Positions 6,003-11,084 of a DNA stretch of 11,084 nt are shown here, in pieces. The notes under the pieces are model-generated. The model was not told where the DNA came from. It saw only the letters and a list, made by a program, of their open reading frames with translations, and did no database searches. The DNA is from Novosphingobium sp. UBA6722 (lineage in GTDB: Bacteria > Pseudomonadota > Alphaproteobacteria > Sphingomonadales > Sphingomonadaceae). The stretch lies in NCBI GenBank assembly GCA_002454125.1, contig DKII01000158.1:1-11084 (forward strand), written 5' to 3'. The first letter of the stretch is position 1; every line of letters starts with the position of its first letter. Position numbers and translations under genes: made by a program.

Positions 6003-6050
6003 GGCCGCGCCCTAGCGGGGCACGGGGTGCGGTCAAGTAGGCTATGCGGC

Positions 6051-6725
6051 CTAGTTCGACTTCGACTGGCTGAGCATATCGGCCGAGATTGCCGCCGGTG
6101 CCGCCGCAGCGGGCGCTGCCGGACGCGGCTTGCCCTCGCTCAGCAGCGAGGCCTGGACGATCTTGGTCGGGTTGGCCGGCGGTTCGCCCCGCTCGATCGC
6201 GTCGACATAGTCCATGCCGGCGATCACACGGCCGAAGTTGGTGTAGCGGTGATCTAGCGCAAAGCGCGGGTAGAAGACGATGAAGAACTGGCTGTTGGCC
6301 GTGTCCGGCTGATCGGTGCGGGCCATCGAGACCGAACCGCGCACGTGCGGGATGTAATTGAACTCGGCCTTCAGGTCCGGCAGCGGCGAACCGCCCTGCC
6401 CGGTCCCCGTCGGGTCACCAGTCTGCGCCATGAAGCCATCGATGACGCGGTGGAAAATGATCCCGTTGTAAAAGCCCTGCGCGGCCAGGGTCTTGATCCG
6501 CTCGACATGGCCGGGGGCCCAGGCCGGCATCAGCCGGATCAGCACACGGCCGCCGTTCGAGAGGTCAAGCGCCAGGATATTCTCGGGCTCAACGGCCGGA
6601 TCGGGATTGATCACCGCACTCAGGACCGGAGCCGCCGGGGCCGGCGGGGTCTTGTCCTTGGCGAGGCCGGGGACGGCAAACAGGGCCAGGCCCAGGGCAA
6701 CGGTGGCAAGCTTGGCTCGGATCAT
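6051..6725 (-). CDS. Cyclophilin-type peptidyl-prolyl cis-trans isomerase, exported (224 aa)
   Basis: It catalyses cis-trans isomerisation of X-Pro bonds during folding of exported proteins. Residues 1-22 form a Sec signal peptide (hydrophobic run TVALGLALFAVPGLA, likely cut after Ala22), so it should act in the periplasm. The cyclophilin core spans about residues 49-195: IIFHRVIDGFMAQTGDPTGTG (89-109) contains the catalytic Arg93 with Phe98, Met99 and Gln101, followed by GSVSMAR (130-136), ANSQFFI (143-149) and LDHRYTNFGRV (157-167). The human CypA Trp121 position is Leu/Phe-like, as often in bacteria. An Ala/Pro-rich tail (199-212) ends the protein. ATG 6725 was chosen; a TTG at 6728 would add one residue. 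It lies between coaD and queA in a housekeeping run. Confidence 0.95.
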   Translation of the reverse strand: MIRAKLATVALGLALFAVPGLAKDKTPPAPAAPVLSAVINPDPAVEPENILALDLSNGGRVLIRLMPAWAPGHVERIKTLAAQGFYNGIIFHRVIDGFMAQTGDPTGTGQGGSPLPDLKAEFNYIPHVRGSVSMARTDQPDTANSQFFIVFYPRFALDHRYTNFGRVIAGMDYVDAIERGEPPANPTKIVQASLLSEGKPRPAAPAAAAPAAISADMLSQSKSN

Positions 6726-6767
6726 CAAATCAGGTCTCGGAAACTGGAGGGTCGCTCGTGCTGGCGC

Positions 6768-6796
6768 GGGATAGCGGCGTCAGGCTGTCGTGGCAA
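6768..6796 (-). promoter_or_regulatory. Weak promoter candidate upstream of the prolyl isomerase gene
   Basis: On the minus strand TTGCCA (6796-6791) is followed after 17 bp by TATCCC (6773-6768). The spacing is ideal and the -35 box good, but the -10 box is poor. It lies in the 85-bp gap between coaD and the prolyl isomerase gene and could give the latter and queA their own start of transcription. Confidence 0.25.
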
Positions 6797-6810
6797 TGAA
6801 CGGTGAAAGA

Positions 6811-7320
6811 CTATGAGCCGCGCGGTCCACCCGCCTTGGCAATTTGCGACAGAACGTCGGCGCAAACCGTCGGGGTGACGAACTTGGAGATATCGCCGCC
6901 ATAGACCGCGATCTCCTTCACCAGGCGCGAGGCGATCGGCTGAAGCGAGACGTCGGCCATCAGGAAGATCGTCTCAACCCGGCTGTTGAGCTGGCGGTTC
7001 ATGCCGGTGAGCTGGTACTCGTATTCGAAATCGGTGACCCCGCGAATGCCGCGGACCACGACCGATGCGCCCTGGCTGTCAGCAAAATCCATCAGCAGCG
7101 AATTGAAGCCGACCACCTCGATATTGGTGACGCCCAGGGCTGCCACCTCGCGCTTGACCATGGCGATCCGCTCAGGATCGGAAAACATCGGCGATTTGGC
7201 GATGTTGGTGGTGACCCCGATGATCAGCCGGTCAACGAGCCTGGCGCCGCGAGCGATGATGTCCATGTGACCCAGCGTGATCGGGTCGAACGTCCCCGGA
7301 TATACCCCAACCCGTTCCAT
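6811..7320 (-). CDS. coaD: Phosphopantetheine adenylyltransferase
   Basis: CoaD joins ATP and 4'-phosphopantetheine to dephospho-CoA, the penultimate step of coenzyme A synthesis, in the cytoplasm. The 169-residue length is typical. YPGTFDPITLGHMDII (7-22) carries the nucleotidyltransferase T-x-G-H signature (Thr15, Gly17, His18). VVRGIRGVTDFEYEYQLTGMN is the phosphopantetheine-binding segment, and QPIASRLVKEIA near residue 127 is the second nucleotide-binding motif. The start codon shares one base with the ispA stop (TGATG at 7322-7318), which indicates translational coupling to ispA. Confidence 0.97.
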   Translation of the reverse strand: MERVGVYPGTFDPITLGHMDIIARGARLVDRLIIGVTTNIAKSPMFSDPERIAMVKREVAALGVTNIEVVGFNSLLMDFADSQGASVVVRGIRGVTDFEYEYQLTGMNRQLNSRVETIFLMADVSLQPIASRLVKEIAVYGGDISKFVTPTVCADVLSQIAKAGGPRGS

Positions 7321-8222
7321 CAGTGGTCCCTCTCCACAATGAACCGCGCGAGATCACGCAGCAGGTCCGCCTCTGCCCCATGCTGGCCCAGGTGCGCAAT
7401 GGCCTGATCAACCAGCATCCGCGCCTGATCGCGCGCCCGGTCCGGGCCGAGCAGCGAAACGAAGGTGGCCTTGCCGGCCGCAGCATCCTTGCCCACCGCC
7501 TTGCCGGCCTTTTCGGCATCGCCCTCGTGATCGAGCAGATCGTCGGCAATCTGGAAGGCGAGGCCGATATCGCGGGCATAGCCGCGCAGGTGGGCCCGCC
7601 CCTCTTGCGGCACCCGCCCCAGCACCGCCCCAAGCTCCACCGCTGCGCCCAGCAGGGCGCCGGTCTTCAATTGCTGCAGCTTGGTGATGGTGTGTAGGTC
7701 GAAGGTGGTGGTTTCGGCGACCATGTCCATCATCTGACCGCCGGCCATGCCGTTCCAGCCGCTTGACGTCGCCAGCACCTGAATCAGCTCCGCCCGGACA
7801 AACGGGTCCGCGCTGGTGGCGTGATCGGCCAGGATCTCGAACGCGAAGTCATGCAGGGCATCGCCGGCCAGCACGGCCGTAGCCTCGTCAAAGGCCAGGT
7901 GCGTGGTCGGCTTGCCGTGGCGCAGGGCATCGTCGTCCATGCACGGCAGGTCATCATGGACCAGCGAATAGACGTGGATCGCCTCGATCGCACAGCCGAC
8001 CCGCAGCGCGGCTGAACGATCCACCCCGTAAAGCGCGGCCGTTGCCGTTACCAGCAGGGGCCGCAGCCGCTTGCCGCCGCCCAGCAGGGCATATCGCATC
8101 GCCTCGACCAGCCTGGCGCGCGGATCTTCGGGGACCGGCAGCAAGGCATCGAATAGCGCGGCGACATCGCTGCCGATGTCCTGGATGGCCTCGGCCAGCA
8201 GGGGCGTTGCCTTGCCCGCCAT
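7320..8222 (-). CDS. ispA: Farnesyl diphosphate synthase (short-chain polyprenyl synthase)
   Basis: It condenses dimethylallyl or geranyl diphosphate with isopentenyl diphosphate, giving farnesyl diphosphate (possibly longer), the precursor of quinones, hopanoids and carotenoids. The 300-residue length is typical of bacterial IspA. Motifs: GGGKRLRP (48-55), first aspartate-rich motif DDLPCMD (90-96), GMAGGQMMDM (158-167), and second motif FQIADDLLD (223-231), whose Asp227, Asp228 and Asp231 bind Mg-diphosphate. ATG 8222 was chosen because it lies 4 bp after the xseB stop and gives the usual N-terminus; longer versions would read through xseB in another frame. The chain length of the product cannot be fixed by eye. 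xseB-ispA is a common bacterial pair. Confidence 0.95.
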   Translation of the reverse strand: MAGKATPLLAEAIQDIGSDVAALFDALLPVPEDPRARLVEAMRYALLGGGKRLRPLLVTATAALYGVDRSAALRVGCAIEAIHVYSLVHDDLPCMDDDALRHGKPTTHLAFDEATAVLAGDALHDFAFEILADHATSADPFVRAELIQVLATSSGWNGMAGGQMMDMVAETTTFDLHTITKLQQLKTGALLGAAVELGAVLGRVPQEGRAHLRGYARDIGLAFQIADDLLDHEGDAEKAGKAVGKDAAAGKATFVSLLGPDRARDQARMLVDQAIAHLGQHGAEADLLRDLARFIVERDH

Positions 8223-8226
8223 CGGA

Positions 8227-8484
8227 TCAGCGTCCAGCTTCGGAATCGAACGGTCGGGTGCCGGCGGCGAGGCCGTCGGCTCCGGCAATGATCTGCTCAA
8301 TCTTGAGCTGCGCTGCATCGAGCCGGGCCTGGCAGTGCTGCCGCAGTTTCTCACCCCGCTCATAAAGCGCGATCGAACTGTCGAGTGGCACTTCCCCACC
8401 CTCCAGCTTGCGCACGATGTCTTCCAGCGCGCGCAGCGCGTCTTCGAAGCTCAGGGCGGCGATATCGGAATTGTCCTCGCTCAT
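8227..8484 (-). CDS. xseB: Exodeoxyribonuclease VII small subunit
   Basis: XseB is the small helical subunit of exonuclease VII, which degrades single-stranded DNA with the large subunit XseA (not in this window). The 85-residue length is normal. The core reads LSFEDALRALEDIVRKLEGG (11-30), followed by VPLDSSIALYERGEKLRQHC (32-51) and a third helix ending in KIEQI. These are the family's two signature helices. It is the first gene of the leftward series and is followed after 4 bp by ispA. The region upstream of the start carries an inverted TTGACCG repeat. Confidence 0.95.
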   Translation of the reverse strand: MSEDNSDIAALSFEDALRALEDIVRKLEGGEVPLDSSIALYERGEKLRQHCQARLDAAQLKIEQIIAGADGLAAGTRPFDSEAGR

Positions 8485-8496
8485 CGCCGCGCAGCA

Positions 8497-8522
8497 TTGA
8501 CCGCGCAGCCCACGCCGGTCAA
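8497..8522. promoter_or_regulatory. Inverted repeat TTGACCG...CGGTCAA between xseB and the divergent DUF2177 gene
   Basis: TTGACCG (8497-8503) and CGGTCAA (8516-8522) are perfect 7-bp arms with a 12-bp spacer, in the 62-bp gap between divergent starts. Each arm includes TTGACC on one strand, a 5/6 match to a -35 box, so the repeat may be two outward promoter elements or an operator. No convincing -10 box sits at standard spacing on either strand. Confidence 0.4.
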
Positions 8523-8546
8523 GCTGATCGGCAAAGGAGAATGTCG

Positions 8547-8948
8547 ATGCAGTGGATTACCGCTTACGTGACTGCGGCTGTGGCCTTTGGCGTGCTGGAT
8601 GCGCTGTGGCTACGCTGGGCGGCGCCGAATCTTTACCGGCCGCTGATCGGGGAATTGCTGGCTGACAATTTCCGGATGGTCCCGGCACTGGTGTTCTACG
8701 CGCTTTACATCGCCGGCATGGTCTGGTTCGCGGTCCGCCCGGGTCTGGCCCAGGGGGTGCCCTATGGGGTGCTGAACGGCGCGCTGCTGGGGGCGCTCTG
8801 TTATGCCACCTATGACCTGACGAACCAGGCCACGCTCAAGGTCTGGTCAACGCAGATGACGCTGATCGACATCGCCTGGGGCGCCTCGGCCACGGCGCTG
8901 GCCAGCGGGCTGGCCGTCTTCGCGGTGCAGAAGCTCGCCATGCAATAG
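8547..8948 (+). CDS. DUF2177 family membrane protein (133 aa)
   Basis: This is a small inner-membrane protein of a conserved family without known function. Its hallmarks are visible: an N-terminal helix ending in LDALWLRW (near 15-24), PNLYRPLIGELLADNF, LVFYALYIAGMVWFAVRP (about 46-63), NGALLGALCYATYDLTNQATLKVW, and TLIDIAWGASATA. Four membrane helices are expected (about 4-23, 41-60, 70-90, 107-129). AAAGGAG at 8533-8539 sits 7 nt before ATG 8547; an ATG at 8541 would be too close to it. It is the first gene of a rightward series; the next gene starts 24 bp downstream. Confidence 0.92.
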   Translation: MQWITAYVTAAVAFGVLDALWLRWAAPNLYRPLIGELLADNFRMVPALVFYALYIAGMVWFAVRPGLAQGVPYGVLNGALLGALCYATYDLTNQATLKVWSTQMTLIDIAWGASATALASGLAVFAVQKLAMQ

Positions 8949-8972
8949 GGTTCATTTGGGAGGGGGAAAGCC

Positions 8973-9620
8973 ATGTTCATCGGTCACTGGGCCCCGGCCC
9001 TCGCCGCCGCCGCCGCGAGCAGGCGCGCGCCGAAGATCGGCACGCTGTTCATCGCGGCGCAGCTGGTTGACTGGGCCTTCTTCGGCCTGTTGCTGGCGGG
9101 CGTGGAGCACATGCGCGTTTCCCCCGGGATCAGCGTGATGAACCCGATGGACCTCTATCACATGCCGCTCACCCACAGCCTGCTAGGCTCGGCGGGGTTT
9201 GCAGCGGTGTTTGCCGGGCTGATCTGGCTGGGCAGCAAGGACCGGACCGCCGCGCTGATCGGCGGTGCGGTGGTGCTGTCGCACTGGTTCCTCGACCTGC
9301 TGGTGCACGTGCCCGACCTGACCCTCGCTGGCAGCCCGCCCAAGCTGGGCTTTGGTCTTTGGAACCATCCGATGATCGAGATGCCGCTGGAACTGGGCAT
9401 CACGTTGGGCGCGCTTTGGTGGTATGCCAAGGTGCGCCGCCCTGCCCCGCTACGGGTGGCGGTGCTCGCCGTGGTGCTGCTCGCACTCCAGGCGGTCAAC
9501 TGGTTCGGCCCCGTCGAACCGGAAGTGACCGTCGGAACCAGCCTGCTGGCCTTCTTTGCCTATGGCCTGGCGACGCTGGTCGCCTGGTGGATGGGCAAAA
9601 GTGAAAGCATCCAGTCATGA
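8973..9620 (+). CDS. Multi-pass membrane protein of unknown function, possibly metal-dependent-hydrolase-like (215 aa)
   Basis: Five or so hydrophobic segments (about 23-43, 70-86, 94-113, 139-151, 161-176, 186-206) make this an inner-membrane protein. It has conserved-looking polar residues near membrane borders: GHW (His5), NPMDLYHMPLTHS (Asp60, His63, His68), LSHWFLDLLVHVPD (His104, Asp108, His112, Asp115) and NHPMIEMPLE (His132, Glu136, Glu140). This spread of His and Asp recalls YdjM/DUF457-type membrane-bound metal hydrolases, but I cannot confirm the link. A strong GGGAGGGGGAAAG ribosome binding site precedes ATG 8973. The stop overlaps the start of the next gene (ATGA, 9617-9620), so the two are probably translated together. 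Confidence 0.85.
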   Translation: MFIGHWAPALAAAAASRRAPKIGTLFIAAQLVDWAFFGLLLAGVEHMRVSPGISVMNPMDLYHMPLTHSLLGSAGFAAVFAGLIWLGSKDRTAALIGGAVVLSHWFLDLLVHVPDLTLAGSPPKLGFGLWNHPMIEMPLELGITLGALWWYAKVRRPAPLRVAVLAVVLLALQAVNWFGPVEPEVTVGTSLLAFFAYGLATLVAWWMGKSESIQS

Positions 9621-10414
9621 GCCAGGTGACCACCAGCGATCGCGGCGCGGTCCGGATCATCACCCTCACCAATCCACCGCGCGGCTATATGAATGCCAGC
9701 AATGCGGCGGAACTGCTTGTCGCGTTGCAGGATGCCCTCGCCGCTCCGGAAATCCGCGTGGTAGTCTTTACCGGCGGCCTGCCTGGGGTGTTCATCCGGC
9801 ACTATGACGTCGGCGAGATCAAGGCAGTCAAGGGTGCGCTGCGAGCCGGAGCGATCCAGCCGGGCGCCGACCGCGCGGCTTCACCGGTCTATGCCCTGAT
9901 CGATCTGATGCTCGCTTGCGACAAGCCGACGATTGCGGCGATCAATGGCATCTGCATGGGCGGTGGCTGCGAGTTCGCGCTGTGCTGCGACATGCGCATC
10001 GCGGAGACTGGCGATTACACGATCGGCCTGCCCGAAACCCGCCTCGGCATCATCCCGGGCGTTGGCGGACTGCAACTGCTGGCCCGGACCGTTGGCCTGT
10101 CACGAGCCCGCGAGATGGTCATGCGCGGCCGCGTGGTCGGGCCAGACGAGGCGCTGCGGATTGGTCTGGTCGATGAAGTTGTTCCCTCCGCCCTCGACCG
10201 CGCGCTTGAAATCGCGGCAGAGCTGGCGGCCAATCCGCCCCATGCCGTCGCCGCGGCGAAGCGAATGGCGCGGCAAGTTGCAGCGGGTGAAACGCTTGAA
10301 CAGGGTTTGCTGACGGCGGCGAGCGAGTTCATGGGTACGCTGGTCGACAGTGATGAAACGCCGAAGTTGATCGACGCCTTCCTCGAAGGTGGGGAAGATA
10401 TCCTCGCGGGCTAG
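9617..10414 (+). CDS. Enoyl-CoA hydratase/isomerase family protein (265 aa)
   Basis: This is a crotonase-fold enzyme acting on acyl-CoA thioesters in the cytoplasm, probably in fatty acid or related acid breakdown. Both catalytic glutamates of true hydratases appear present: Glu140 (GLPETRLGIIPGVGG) and Glu166 (SRAREMVMRG). The second oxyanion-hole segment NGICMGGGCEFALCCD (110-125) is normal. The first, usually F-x-A-G-A-D, reads FIRHYD (59-64), so Arg-His-Tyr replaces Ala-Gly-Ala. This points to a divergent subgroup with an uncertain reaction. Length is normal. The start overlaps the previous stop by four bases, and purL follows after 32 bp. Confidence 0.92.
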   Translation: MSQVTTSDRGAVRIITLTNPPRGYMNASNAAELLVALQDALAAPEIRVVVFTGGLPGVFIRHYDVGEIKAVKGALRAGAIQPGADRAASPVYALIDLMLACDKPTIAAINGICMGGGCEFALCCDMRIAETGDYTIGLPETRLGIIPGVGGLQLLARTVGLSRAREMVMRGRVVGPDEALRIGLVDEVVPSALDRALEIAAELAANPPHAVAAAKRMARQVAAGETLEQGLLTAASEFMGTLVDSDETPKLIDAFLEGGEDILAG

Positions 10415-10446
10415 CCTTCGCCGCAGGTGGGCGCTAAGGGCCGCCC

Positions 10447-11084
10447 ATGGCCGAGATTACTCCCGAAATCGTCGCCCAGCACGGGCTGTCCGAGGATGAA
10501 TACCAGCGCGTGCTGCACGCCCTGGGGCGCGAGCCGAACCTGGTCGAGCTGGGCATCTTCTCGGTGATGTGGTCCGAGCATTGCTCTTACAAATCGAGCC
10601 GGATCCACCTCAAGAAGCTGCCGACCGAGGCGCCCTGGGTGATCTGTGGCCCCGGCGAAAATGCCGGCGTGATCGATATCGGTGATGGTCAGGCCGCCAT
10701 CTTCAAGATGGAGAGCCACAACCACCCCAGCTACATCGAGCCTTACCAGGGCGCGGCAACGGGCGTTGGCGGCATTCTGCGCGACGTGTTCACCATGGGC
10801 GCGCGTCCGGTGGCGAACATGAACGCGCTGCGCTTTGGCCGGCCCGACCATCCCAAGATGAAGAGCCTGGTCCAGGGCGTCGTCGCGGGCATTGGCGGCT
10901 ATGGCAACTGCGTGGGCGTGCCGACCGTGGGCGGGGAAACCAACTTCCACCAGGCCTATGACGGCAACATCCTGGTCAATGCGATGACCGTGGGGATCGC
11001 CGATACCGACAAGATCTTCTATTCGGCCGCCACCGGGATCGGCAACCCGATCGTCTATGTCGGCTCCAAGACCGGCCGCGACGG
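10447..11084 (+). CDS. purL: Phosphoribosylformylglycinamidine synthase subunit PurL (partial, runs off right edge)
   Basis: PurL is the ATP-dependent synthase subunit that converts FGAR to FGAM in purine synthesis, with PurS and PurQ (not in this window). The first 212 codons are visible, of about 730 in small-type PurL. Hallmarks: LGIFSVMWSEHCSYKSSR (35-52), whose His45 is the conserved active-site residue; GPGENAGVIDIGDG (68-81); FKMESHNHPS (86-95) with the Mg-ATP-binding Glu and His; and YQGAATGVGGILRDVFTMGARP (100-121). No interruption is seen. ATG 10447 gives the usual N-terminus; only a weak ribosome binding site precedes it. It may be read with the preceding rightward genes or from its own promoter. 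Confidence 0.98.
   Translation, partial: MAEITPEIVAQHGLSEDEYQRVLHALGREPNLVELGIFSVMWSEHCSYKSSRIHLKKLPTEAPWVICGPGENAGVIDIGDGQAAIFKMESHNHPSYIEPYQGAATGVGGILRDVFTMGARPVANMNALRFGRPDHPKMKSLVQGVVAGIGGYGNCVGVPTVGGETNFHQAYDGNILVNAMTVGIADTDKIFYSAATGIGNPIVYVGSKTGRD

Noticed and set aside
6003..6051. GGCCGC/GCGGCC inverted repeat between queA and the prolyl isomerase gene
   Set aside because: Short GC-only arms far apart with no T-run; indistinguishable from composition.
5109..6257. Open frame of 382 codons on the plus strand opposite queA
   Set aside because: queA on the other strand is full length with clear motifs; this frame has no family resemblance and crosses the queA/prolyl isomerase gap.
8385..8546. 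N-terminal extension of the DUF2177 gene into xseB
   Set aside because: The strong ribosome binding site at 8533-8539 and the family's usual start support ATG 8547; the extension lies antisense to xseB.
10411..10950. Open frame on the minus strand opposite purL
   Set aside because: The plus strand encodes unmistakable PurL; the antisense translation has no domain pattern.

Overview
The window reads as a piece of a high-GC alphaproteobacterial chromosome, most likely from the Sphingomonadales (Novosphingobium, Sphingomonas or Erythrobacter-like). This placement rests on protein sequence style, on the run xseB-ispA-coaD-cyclophilin-queA, and on a carotenoid oxygenase of sphingomonad type. It was made by reading, without a database search. 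Coding density is high. No stretch over 300 bases lacks a gene, and I see no tRNA, rRNA, CRISPR array or insertion sequence.

Layout. Most of positions 1-8484 is read leftward. In transcription order this gives xseB, ispA (farnesyl diphosphate synthase), coaD (coenzyme A synthesis), a secreted cyclophilin-type prolyl isomerase and queA (queuosine synthesis). Next come a lipoprotein-like amidohydrolase and an unknown integral membrane protein. A carotenoid cleavage dioxygenase gene, a small globin-like gene and tgt (queuosine synthesis) follow. The exception is a TetR-family regulator at 2673-3254. It is read rightward, divergently from the dioxygenase, and its stop codon overlaps that of the membrane-protein gene. 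From 8547 a rightward series runs DUF2177 membrane protein, a second multi-pass membrane protein, an enoyl-CoA hydratase/isomerase homologue and the start of purL (purine synthesis), which leaves the window.

How the genes relate. queA and tgt act in the same tRNA modification pathway and are often neighbours. Here about 4.3 kb separates them: amidohydrolase, membrane protein, TetR regulator, dioxygenase and globin-like gene. The regulator and dioxygenase share a short AT-rich region with two abutting perfect palindromes that cover the predicted dioxygenase -10 box and the regulator's start codon, a typical layout for a TetR-controlled, autoregulated pair. The globin-like gene follows the dioxygenase. 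Its ribosome binding site is buried in one arm of a perfect 12-bp hairpin, which suggests control at the RNA level.

The most striking anomaly is at the left edge. The tgt reading frame is normal for about 205 residues, then continues in frame into about 28 residues that look like the phosphotransacetylase-like domain of NADP-dependent malic enzyme (MaeB). Either a rearrangement has fused the two genes and destroyed tgt, or the assembly is wrong there.
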